A stretch of DNA of 6,459 nucleotides from the NCBI GenBank assembly GCA_030044235.1, contig JASHWD010000092.1, forward strand, positions 1 through 6,459. The letters are read 5' to 3'. Below, piece by piece: positions 1 to 5,436 of the stretch. Numbering within the stretch: position 1 is the stretch's first letter; every line of letters starts with the position of its first letter. The notes below the pieces were generated by a model. It made no database searches. It was given only the letters and a program-made list of their open reading frames with translations, and was not told where the DNA came from. A program made the translations under genes and the position numbers. The stretch is from Candidatus Parvarchaeota archaeon (GTDB lineage: Archaea; Nanobdellota; Nanobdellia; Parvarchaeales; Parvarchaeaceae).

Positions 1-246
1 GAGGGAAGTGAACTTGCCTATCTTCAGCAATCGGATTCTAATATATCTACGACTTCTATAGACGGAGAATGGGGGCTCGGTGCAATCTCAACACTTAATC
101 AAGTCTATAACATTACCCCTTCCGAATATCCAGTAATTGTGATAAACGGAAAATATGTTGTTAAAGGTTACCAGACTACGCCGCAGCTTTTACAGGATCT
201 TTGCATGTATACAAACGAGAGCGGTTTTTGTAATAGCTCAATCTAA
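1..246 (+). CDS. Thioredoxin-fold (DsbA-like) protein, C-terminal fragment
   Basis: Frame 1 is open from the first base to a TAA at 244-246, giving the last 81 residues of a protein whose start lies outside the window. Fragment residues 43-51 (YPVIVINGK) match the cis-proline strand of thioredoxin/DsbA-like folds (pattern xP-[TV]-hydrophobic-INGK), with P44 as the likely cis-proline. The segment YVVKGYQTTPQLLQDLC that follows resembles the last strand and helix of that fold. The catalytic CxxC would be upstream and cannot be seen. Family knowledge suggests a disulfide oxidoreductase or isomerase, often secreted or membrane-anchored in archaea, but no signal peptide is visible here. The tail carries two more cysteines, C68 and C77, beyond the usual end of the fold. 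The stop codon overlaps that of the convergent HIT gene by 4 bp. The fold call is fairly secure; the exact function is open. Confidence 0.7.
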   Translation, partial: EGSELAYLQQSDSNISTTSIDGEWGLGAISTLNQVYNITPSEYPVIVINGKYVVKGYQTTPQLLQDLCMYTNESGFCNSSI

Positions 247-713
247 AGTGCTTCAAGCTGCACTGCATGCTCTTTTGCTATAAAGCGTAGCCGTTTAATT
301 ATTTTTTCGGTCTCTTCATTCGTAAGGTTTCCTCGAAGACTTTTTTCTCTATGACTAAAATCAGCAAGCCATTCCTTTTTGCTTATGCCGACTTCATCAT
401 CGAACCTTCTGGGTAAGACGTGAAAATGCGCATGCGGTATGCTTTGTCCTGCAAACTCGCCTTCTTGCAGTATTAAATCAAATTGGTAAGCGTTCGCATA
501 TTTTAGAGCTATAAAAATGCACCTATTGGCAAAAGACATGAGACCTTTTTTCTCGGCATCACTCAGTTTTAATATGCTGTCCACGTGCCGTTTTGGCATA
601 AAAAGTACGTGTCCTTCCACAAAAGGTCGCAGATTGTATATACCTATGAATAAATCGTTCTCGTAGAATTTTCTTAGACTTAGGTTTGTGTTGTCACAGA
701 ACGGACATTCCAT
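243..713 (-). CDS. HIT-family nucleotide hydrolase (Fhit-like)
   Basis: A 156-residue histidine-triad protein. The triad signature IPHAHFHVLPR spans residues 92-102, with H94, H96 and H98; H96 or H98 would be the nucleophile by family analogy. The preceding EFAGQS (residues 86-91) and the segment NLRPFVEGHVLFMPKRHV (27-44) resemble Fhit and archaeal HIT proteins, which cleave dinucleoside polyphosphates such as Ap3A/Ap4A or nucleoside phosphoramidates. A CPFC motif at residues 3-6 is a probable half of a zinc site, as in many prokaryotic HIT proteins. H43 and H121 could be further ligands, which is inference. Length is normal for the family. The ATG follows the EF-2 TGA after one base and has no clear Shine-Dalgarno sequence, so translation is probably coupled to EF-2. 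Being second in an EF-2 operon suggests a housekeeping role in clearing adenylylated by-products of aminoacylation. Substrate specificity cannot be read from the sequence. Confidence 0.9.
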   Translation of the reverse strand: MECPFCDNTNLSLRKFYENDLFIGIYNLRPFVEGHVLFMPKRHVDSILKLSDAEKKGLMSFANRCIFIALKYANAYQFDLILQEGEFAGQSIPHAHFHVLPRRFDDEVGISKKEWLADFSHREKSLRGNLTNEETEKIIKRLRFIAKEHAVQLEAL

Positions 714-714
714 C

Positions 715-2898
715 TCAAAGTTGAGGCAACCCTTTTCTTTCCCTTATCTGTTTCAATACGCCCGGATAAAGATCCTTTGGCACCTTTCTGAATTTTTCTC
801 CTGCTAGTGACCAAGAACCCCTTCCTTCAGTACCGGATCTTAATTCGTTTGTAAAATCGAAAGATGAAGCAACCGGCAGGTCTGCCAATATAACTATCTT
901 ATCACCGTCTTCTTTTACGTCGTTTATCATTCCTCTCTTTGATTGTATAAGTGGACTTATGTTGCTTAGGAACGCCATTGGCATGTCTATTCTTATCATT
1001 TGTATCGGTTCTAATAGTACCGGACCGGCGGTCATAAATGCATCTTTTATAGCATCCCTAACCGCAGGTATAACTTGTGCAGGTCCGCGGTGTATAGCAT
1101 CCTCATGCAATACCGTATCAGTTAGGACAGCCTTAACGCCCCAGACTTCTTCTTTGGCTTGTGGGCCCGTCTTCATTACCTCATTAAAAGCTTCTATGCA
1201 CATCTCTATTATTTCGCCTATGTGGATAACTCCTTTTGTTCCGTCTATAAAAAGATTATCGCCGTAAACCGCAGCTATTCTCTTAGCCTCTTCTCTTGAC
1301 ATTCCGGCTGCCATCAAAGCATTCAGTTGTTCTGGGGTAAGGCTTTTTACTTTTCCAGTAACCATACCGGTTTCTTCCATAGCATTCGAAATTTCTGGAG
1401 TAATTGGTTCTACATATAAATAAAATCTATTGTGTTTGTTCGGAGATTTGCCTTCTACCACACTTCCTCTCGTTGAGATGCTCTCTTTGTAGACGACTAT
1501 AGGCTGTGAGCTGACTATGTCTATGCCGTACGTACGTCTTAGCTTGTCTTCGACTATCTCTAAATGAAGTGTTCCGAGACCTGCGATCAAGTTTTCTCCC
1601 GTCTCGTGGTTTATTGATACTTTAAGGGTTATATCATAAACGCTAAGCTCGTGAAGCGCTTGCACTAATTTTGGCAGGTCTTTTGGATTTTTAGTTTCTA
1701 TCGCTTTGACCATTACCGGCTGCAATATGTGCTTTACAGGCTCAAATGGCGTAGCTTCTTGGTTGGAAGAGAGAGTCTCGCCGGCTACTATGTTCTTCAG
1801 TCCGGCCATCCCTATCTGGTTACCCGCGTTTGCGGTGTCTACCTGAAACTTCTGCGGTCCTTTCCATATGTATATGTTTTGGATTTTGTTGACTTGTTTG
1901 TTATTTATCAAAAATACATCCTGGCCTTTGTTGACTTTGCCTGAGAAGATTCTCCCTACCGCGATTTCGCCCGCTTGTGGATCTATTTCTATATTAGTAA
2001 CTGAGAGCATAAGCTGTCCGTTTACGTCGCAATTAACAAGTCCTTTTCCGACCTCGCTTTCTATGTCACCGTGCCATATTATCGGTATCCTATATTTCTG
2101 TGCGTCGAGTGGGCTTGGAAGATGTTCTATAACCATGTCCAAAAGAACTTTGTGTACCGGCGTCTTTCTAGAAAGTTCTTTTACTTTTTCTTTGTCGTTT
2201 GCTGTGTATGCATCGTATATGTCTTTGAAAGAAAGGCCAGTTTCCTTCATTCTCTTGAAAGAGAGAGCCCAATTTTCTCTCGAAGCACCGAAAGCTACGG
2301 TATTATCCTGAACGTTTACTTGCCATTTTTCTCTCATCTCTGTCGGAGCCAAGTCTTTTATGAAAGAATTTATTTGTAGTATCAATTTTATGAGGTGCTT
2401 TTGCATTTGGTCCGGGGTCTGCCTCAGTTCCGTAATCAATCTGTCTATCTTGTTTATGTAAAGAATTGGCTTCACCTTATCTTTTAGTGCCTGTTTAAGG
2501 ACCATTTCGGTCTGTGGCATTACGCCTTCTACAGAATCCATTACAACAATTGCGCCATCGATAGCTCTAACTGCACGCGTAACATGTCCGCCGAAATCTA
2601 CGTGGCCCGGCGTGTCGATAAGGTTTATAAGATATTCGTCTCCTTCTTTGAGTTCATAGACCATGTTTACGTTTGATGATTTTACGGTCATCTGGCGTTC
2701 CTGCTCAACTTTTTCTGAGTCTAAGTAAAGCTGCTTTCCAGCCTTTTCTTCTGAGAGCATCCCACATCCAGCAAGCAAACTGTCACATGTTGTGGTTTTA
2801 CCATGGTCCACATGGGCGATGACACCAATGTTTCTTATCCTTTGCTGCTGTGTCATCAGCCTAACAACTTTATCAGTTAGAGATTCCTTTTCGGGCAT
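715..2898 (-). CDS. fusA: Translation elongation factor EF-2 (archaeal type)
   Basis: A 727-residue GTPase that drives ribosomal translocation in the cytoplasm. The G motifs are in order: G1 AHVDHGKTT (28-36), switch I with T71, G3 DTPGHVDF (95-102) and G4 NKID (149-152). Domains II and III follow at about 290-465, domain IV begins near the conserved SPNKHN (485-490), and domain V ends near 710. The domain IV tip loop HEDAIHRGPAQVIP (598-611) contains H603, the position made into diphthamide in archaea and eukaryotes. This loop distinguishes it from bacterial EF-G. Length and end (IRERKGL plus three residues) are normal. The ATG start is supported by a TATA-like box about 27 bp upstream and by an N-terminus like other archaeal EF-2s. 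An AGGA lies directly before the ATG, too close for a normal Shine-Dalgarno. Switch I reads RQMT where many archaea have RGIT. The gene leads an operon with the HIT gene. Archaeal EF-2 is also called aef2; fusA is the usual database symbol. Confidence 0.98.
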   Translation of the reverse strand: MPEKESLTDKVVRLMTQQQRIRNIGVIAHVDHGKTTTCDSLLAGCGMLSEEKAGKQLYLDSEKVEQERQMTVKSSNVNMVYELKEGDEYLINLIDTPGHVDFGGHVTRAVRAIDGAIVVMDSVEGVMPQTEMVLKQALKDKVKPILYINKIDRLITELRQTPDQMQKHLIKLILQINSFIKDLAPTEMREKWQVNVQDNTVAFGASRENWALSFKRMKETGLSFKDIYDAYTANDKEKVKELSRKTPVHKVLLDMVIEHLPSPLDAQKYRIPIIWHGDIESEVGKGLVNCDVNGQLMLSVTNIEIDPQAGEIAVGRIFSGKVNKGQDVFLINNKQVNKIQNIYIWKGPQKFQVDTANAGNQIGMAGLKNIVAGETLSSNQEATPFEPVKHILQPVMVKAIETKNPKDLPKLVQALHELSVYDITLKVSINHETGENLIAGLGTLHLEIVEDKLRRTYGIDIVSSQPIVVYKESISTRGSVVEGKSPNKHNRFYLYVEPITPEISNAMEETGMVTGKVKSLTPEQLNALMAAGMSREEAKRIAAVYGDNLFIDGTKGVIHIGEIIEMCIEAFNEVMKTGPQAKEEVWGVKAVLTDTVLHEDAIHRGPAQVIPAVRDAIKDAFMTAGPVLLEPIQMIRIDMPMAFLSNISPLIQSKRGMINDVKEDGDKIVILADLPVASSFDFTNELRSGTEGRGSWSLAGEKFRKVPKDLYPGVLKQIRERKGLPQL

Positions 2899-2920
2899 TT
2901 CCTAAAAATACATTTTATTC

Positions 2921-2930
2921 TATTTATAGC
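2921..2930 (-). promoter_or_regulatory. TATA-like box for EF-2 at leaderless distance
   Basis: On the minus strand this reads GCTATAAATA. Its centre lies about 27 bp before the EF-2 ATG, the spacing expected if transcription starts at or next to the start codon (a leaderless mRNA). A second candidate, TTATAAAAATT at 2947-2957, would instead give a leader of roughly 29 nt. The sequence alone does not choose between them. Confidence 0.5.
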
Positions 2931-2931
2931 T

Positions 2932-3018
2932 TTATTTAGCAAATAAAATTTTTATAACGTAGAAATAGAAGAAGTTGGTGTTGAGAAAAATATGTGCAAA
3001 GTCTCGGGCTTTGCACAC
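2932..3018 (-). CDS. Possible 28-residue ORF with a strong Shine-Dalgarno
   Basis: A GTG-initiated frame of 28 codons ends in TAA at 2932-2934. It is preceded by GGAGG (3029-3033 on the minus strand) with 10 nt spacing, by far the best Shine-Dalgarno match next to any start in the window. The peptide begins VCKARDFAH and becomes rich in aromatic and aliphatic residues (FFYFYVIKILF), so a short membrane-associated or leader peptide is conceivable. Its first codons lie within the 9-bp hairpin. Against it: it is very short, matches no family I know, and runs through the upstream EF-2 TATA candidate. It could be translated from AAA+ gene read-through or from its own transcript. Treat it as a hypothesis. 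Confidence 0.2.
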   Translation of the reverse strand: MCKARDFAHIFLNTNFFYFYVIKILFAK

Positions 3019-3132
3019 TCTAGAATAACCTCCACTCTAATGGAAGATTATCTAAATATAGAATATTATATGATTACAACTAGAATAAATACTATTAATT
3101 TTTCAGAAGTAAGCTTAAAATTAGCTATATGA
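2992..3132 (+). CDS. Possible 46-residue ORF divergent from EF-2
   Basis: An ATG frame of 46 codons ends in TGA at 3130-3132 and overlaps the 3' end of the opposing AAA+ gene by 12 bp. A GGTG at 2977-2980, 11 nt before the ATG, is a weak Shine-Dalgarno match, and TTTTTATAA at 2949-2957 could act as a TATA box about 38 bp upstream. The peptide starts MCKVSGFAH, resembles no family known to me and has no obvious motif or membrane segment. The shared CK and FAH with the minus-strand ORF come from the palindromic hairpin DNA, not from homology. It is most likely a chance ORF. Confidence 0.12.
   Translation: MCKVSGFAHSRITSTLMEDYLNIEYYMITTRINTINFSEVSLKLAI
2993..3017 (-). terminator. 9-bp hairpin with a T-rich tail, candidate terminator of the AAA+ gene
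   Basis: Arms TGTGCAAAG (2993-3001) and CTTTGCACA (3009-3017) are perfect reverse complements around a 7-base loop. On the minus strand the stem is followed directly by TATTTTTCT, which fits a stop signal for transcripts leaving the AAA+ gene about 105 nt upstream. Archaeal termination depends mainly on T-tracts, so the stem could equally be an RNA processing or stabilising element, or a protein-binding palindrome near the EF-2 promoter. Confidence 0.4.
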
Positions 3133-4662
3133 CCTGGCCGCATCGCCCGTAATTTTCGTTTTTATCCTTCCAGACATTCCATTTATCGCATCCATATAGT
3201 ATTGGAAAGGCGGCGTCTTGTATTTCGCTTTCTTTTCAACTATGTCCTGGCCGGCCATTCGCTTCGCTTTTTGTGTGATTGTCTGCAAGTCCCTACCGGA
3301 AAAGCCATCGGTAGCATTTGCTATCGTTTCAAGTTCACTTTCGGAAAGCTGCTTTGCGTAAAGTCCTGTTATCTTTACGCGGTCCTCTTTGGAAGGCAGA
3401 GGGAACTCTATTTCAGTACCAAATCTTGAGCGTATAGCTTTATCAAGTGCGTTGCGGTCGTTCGTAGAACCTATCACCATAAGGTTTCCATCGGTAGAAT
3501 CAGAACTAAACCCGTCTAGTCTTGTTAGAAAAGTGTCTATCGTGCGTCTGAATTCGGTATCAGCAGAATCGCTGTCGTCGCCGCTTCTTTTGCCGATGGC
3601 GTCCATCTCGTCTATAAACAGTATAGTCTTTCCGTTCTTTCTGCTGTAAGCCTCAACCGCGTCAAATACAGCGTCTATTTTTTGTGAAGATTCACTTATC
3701 CACTTCGAGAACACTTTTCCTAGCGGCAGGTAAATAAGATTTATCTTCTCTTCATTCGCTATTACTCTCGCCATTAAAGTTTTTCCGGTTCCTGATGGGC
3801 CGTAGAATAGAATCGCACCCTGTGAAGAAGCGGGTTCATTTACGCTAGTGTTTTTTTCTAACTTTTTGTAAACATCCTTGTATAGAAGCGGGTAAAGTGC
3901 GTCTCTTTTTATCGACTCTTTTAAGGTTTCATATCCCCCTATGTTGCCAAAGCTCTCCTTTCCATGCGCAACCTTTAGACCAAGTCGTCTAAGATTCATC
4001 GTGCCGGACATTTCTCCGGGTCCAGATGTGACGGTGGCACTTTCTTCGTCTTCCCCGTCTGCTTCGTTTTTGTGTGTGAAAAACTCTGAAAGACGCGGAC
4101 CATCAAGAACAACACCATCCCATAAGTAATAGAAAAGATACTTTGCTAGAACACCGCCTTCCTTTATCAAAGCCGGCTTTATCGATATCTTCAAAGCGCC
4201 AGCAGCTACAGGAGCTTCGTCTCGGTAAATATAACCTACGCTAAAAAGCTCCTTTGCGCCCCTACTCGTTAAAGCTCTACAGGTCATTGTTCTATAACGT
4301 GTATTGGGACCTATGTTACCTCTTTCGACTACCATCTCCGTCTTACCAAATTTACCGACAAGATGCTGACTGTACTGCTCCAGAGAATCATCAAGAAACT
4401 CATTTAAATCTGGTATAAAATGCGTTGCGCTGTTACATTCGAAAAAGACTTCAAGACCCTTATTTTTGCCTGATTCAATGATTTCGAAAGCCGGCGTTAT
4501 TAGAGAATCAAGCGTCTTTTTATCGATCTTAAGCCCAAACTCACTGAAACGATTTTTAAATTTTGGATCCCGCTCGTATTCAGTTTGTATTACTTCTGCT
4601 ATGCCAACCTTTACGTCTCTTATCCATTTTGGCACATCATTAGGGTCTTGTCCTTTTGTCAT
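3121..4662 (-). CDS. AAA+ ATPase with an unrecognised N-terminal region
   Basis: A 513-residue protein with one C-terminal AAA+ module. The module starts at FGNIGGYETLKESI (238-251). Walker A is GPSGTGKT (288-295), Walker B ILFIDEMD (347-354, with D351 and E352), sensor 1 STN (399-401), and the second region of homology is AIRSRFGTEIEFPLP (409-423), with R411/R413 as candidate arginine fingers. GFSGRDLQ (453-460) marks the small helical domain. The pore-loop 1 segment SKWISES (319-325) resembles the KW-hydrophobic-GES loop of the Vps4/katanin/spastin group, but with Ser for the usual Gly. The catalytic set is complete, so it should hydrolyse ATP and probably remodels or threads proteins as a hexamer; that role is inferred. 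Residues 1-230 match no domain I know, and residues 199-220 are an acidic, Gly/Ser-rich linker. No signal peptide or membrane helix is clear. Upstream TATA-like boxes fit this ATG imperfectly; GTG at codon 10 is an alternative start. Partner and substrate are unknown. Confidence 0.9.
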   Translation of the reverse strand: MTKGQDPNDVPKWIRDVKVGIAEVIQTEYERDPKFKNRFSEFGLKIDKKTLDSLITPAFEIIESGKNKGLEVFFECNSATHFIPDLNEFLDDSLEQYSQHLVGKFGKTEMVVERGNIGPNTRYRTMTCRALTSRGAKELFSVGYIYRDEAPVAAGALKISIKPALIKEGGVLAKYLFYYLWDGVVLDGPRLSEFFTHKNEADGEDEESATVTSGPGEMSGTMNLRRLGLKVAHGKESFGNIGGYETLKESIKRDALYPLLYKDVYKKLEKNTSVNEPASSQGAILFYGPSGTGKTLMARVIANEEKINLIYLPLGKVFSKWISESSQKIDAVFDAVEAYSRKNGKTILFIDEMDAIGKRSGDDSDSADTEFRRTIDTFLTRLDGFSSDSTDGNLMVIGSTNDRNALDKAIRSRFGTEIEFPLPSKEDRVKITGLYAKQLSESELETIANATDGFSGRDLQTITQKAKRMAGQDIVEKKAKYKTPPFQYYMDAINGMSGRIKTKITGDAARSYS

Positions 4663-4676
4663 AAAATTTTATATTA

Positions 4677-4685
4677 TTATATAAG
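4677..4685 (-). promoter_or_regulatory. TATA-like box upstream of the AAA+ gene
   Basis: The minus strand reads CTTATATAA here. Its centre is only about 19 bp before the annotated ATG, so a transcript starting about 26 bp downstream would begin just inside the gene. Either the real start is the in-frame GTG at codon 10, or a more distal box is used (TATTTATT near 4700, or the TTTATAATAA inside the palindrome at 4731-4751). I do not see a decisive choice. Confidence 0.35.
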
Positions 4686-4730
4686 AAGACAGCCCCAATA
4701 AATACTATCTTAATCGTAAATTGGACGTTT

Positions 4731-4751
4731 TTCACCTTATTATAAAGTGAA
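4731..4751. repeat. 21-bp near-perfect palindrome, possible operator
   Basis: The arms TTCACCTTAT (4731-4740) and ATAAAGTGAA (4742-4751) are reverse complements except at one position, around a single central T. The centre contains a TATA-like core, TTTATAATAA on the minus strand. The site lies between the phosphatase stop and the AAA+ start, about 69-89 bp upstream of the AAA+ ATG. A dimeric regulator site over a distal AAA+ promoter fits. A hairpin in the 3' end of the phosphatase transcript is the alternative. Confidence 0.4.
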
Positions 4752-4785
4752 TAAGAGGTTAAAATTAAATTATAATTAGCTAAGC

Positions 4786-5211
4786 TTATTCTATTTCTTT
4801 AAGCAAGGCTAAAACCATTTTTTGGATTTTATCTCTGTTTAATCTATTCTGATTCAAGTAATCCGGACTTCTCGAATCTGAATCCACTATTCCGTTGTAT
4901 CTTGTCTTTGGAGAATTTTTTACATAGTCGGGTAATAGGAGCTGTTGTTTTTCGTCCAATAAAACCACCACCACATCGGCTTCTTCAACATCTTCTTTTG
5001 TAACTGGGCTGCCGAGTTTATTCGGTACTTTTATACCGACCTCATTCATAACTTCTATTGTACCTTTAAGTCCACGCTCAGCCGACGGAGAAATTGGGTA
5101 GGGTTCTATCCCTCGACTCAAGGAAGTGTTCTTTTTTGAAAATTTATTAAAAAATGCCTCAGCCATTCTGCTCCTGCCTGCGTTATATTTGCAGATAAAC
5201 AAAACTTTCAT
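4786..5211 (-). CDS. Low-molecular-weight phosphotyrosine phosphatase / ArsC-fold protein
   Basis: A 141-residue protein starting MKVLFICKYNAGRSRMAEAFF. The P-loop CKYNAGRS (residues 7-14) fits the CX5R(S/T) signature of the low-molecular-weight PTP superfamily, with C7 as nucleophile and R13 binding the phosphoryl group. The superfamily covers protein tyrosine phosphatases and arsenate reductases. C7 is the only cysteine, so the resolving cysteines of thioredoxin-coupled arsenate reductase are absent and a phosphatase-type reaction is more likely. The usual DP catalytic-acid motif near the C-terminus is not clear: the region reads IVDSDSRSPD (108-117), with D110, D112 or D117 as candidates. 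Length is normal for the family. A TATA-like box about 26 bp before the ATG and the lack of a Shine-Dalgarno suggest a leaderless transcript. It is divergent from the tRNA-Leu gene and is followed by the AAA+ gene in the same direction after a 123-bp spacer, so a joint operon is unlikely but not excluded. Arsenic-related function is not supported by the neighbours. Confidence 0.85.
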   Translation of the reverse strand: MKVLFICKYNAGRSRMAEAFFNKFSKKNTSLSRGIEPYPISPSAERGLKGTIEVMNEVGIKVPNKLGSPVTKEDVEEADVVVVLLDEKQQLLLPDYVKNSPKTRYNGIVDSDSRSPDYLNQNRLNRDKIQKMVLALLKEIE

Positions 5212-5232
5212 GCTATATCTTATCTGTAGCGA

Positions 5233-5246
5233 CTTTAAATAAATTA
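5233..5246. promoter_or_regulatory. Shared A/T box between tRNA-Leu and the phosphatase gene
   Basis: The stretch CTTTAAATAAATTA contains TTTAAA, which reads the same on both strands. On the plus strand its centre is about 31 bp before the mature tRNA 5' end, giving a predicted start about 5 nt upstream of it. On the minus strand it is about 26 bp before the phosphatase ATG, the leaderless spacing. One box, or two overlapping ones, could serve both genes. Confidence 0.5.
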
Positions 5247-5268
5247 ATTACAACTTATTTAGATACGC

Positions 5269-5353
5269 GCAGGGATAGCGAAGCCCGGTCAAACGTGCTA
5301 GCTTCAGGGGCTAGTGGCTCAGGCCTTCGAGGGTTCAAATCCCTCTCCCTGCA
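5269..5353 (+). tRNA. tRNA-Leu (anticodon CAG)
   Basis: An 85-nt tRNA with all arms visible. The acceptor stem pairs GCAGGGA (5269-5275) with TCCCTGC (5346-5352), with discriminator A at 5353. The D-arm contains the GGTCAAA typical of leucine tRNAs. The anticodon stem CTAGC/GCTAG (5298-5302, 5310-5314) holds the loop TTCAGGG, giving anticodon CAG at 5305-5307 for CUG codons. A long variable arm with a GGC/GCC stem and the T-arm GAGGG-TTCAAAT-CCCTC follow. The long variable arm and A73 fit a class II leucine tRNA. There is no intron and no encoded CCA, so the end must be added by CCA-adding enzyme. The G10-T25 pair in the D-stem is a wobble pair. Confidence 0.96.
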
Positions 5354-5396
5354 TCGACAGTACATCGCCATGTAAATTCTGGCAAATCTATTTCGC

Positions 5397-5407
5397 TTAT
5401 ATATTTT
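5397..5407 (+). promoter_or_regulatory. TATA-like box for purA
   Basis: The sequence CTTATATATTT lies 30-40 bp before the purA ATG, placing the predicted transcript start about 9 nt upstream of the start codon. That allows only a very short leader, in keeping with the absence of a clear Shine-Dalgarno. The T-run in this box and the ATTTTTGG after it (5421-5428) could also end the tRNA-Leu transcript. Confidence 0.5.
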
Positions 5408-5436
5408 GACAGACATAACATTTTTGGATTTAACAT

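Noticed and set aside
1868..2311. Plus-strand ORF of 147 codons opposite EF-2
   Set aside because: It is a shadow frame antisense to the highly conserved EF-2 and has low-complexity composition with no motif.
2993..3044. H/ACA or C/D guide RNA, or a split-tRNA half, in the spacer
   Set aside because: The 9-bp stem and a 4-bp TCCA/TGGA stem are present, but I could not find C/D boxes, an ACA at the right distance, a K-turn, or any tRNA arm.
3020..3088. Direct repeat CTAGAATAA (3020-3028 and 3080-3088) and CACTCTA (3015-3021 and 3033-3039)
   Set aside because: Short repeats in an AT-rich spacer are expected by chance; no regular spacing or further copies suggest an array or att site.
3121..4662. 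Annotation as CdvC/Vps4 cell-division ATPase
   Set aside because: The pore loop and arginine-finger region are similar, but there is no recognisable MIT domain and no ESCRT-III-like gene in the window.
4663..4785. Phosphatase and AAA+ genes as one operon
   Set aside because: A 123-bp spacer with TATA-like boxes and a palindrome argues for a separate AAA+ promoter.
4786..5211. Annotation as arsenate reductase (arsC)
   Set aside because: The N-terminus resembles ArsC, but only one cysteine is present, so the thioredoxin-coupled disulfide relay is impossible, and no ars genes are nearby.
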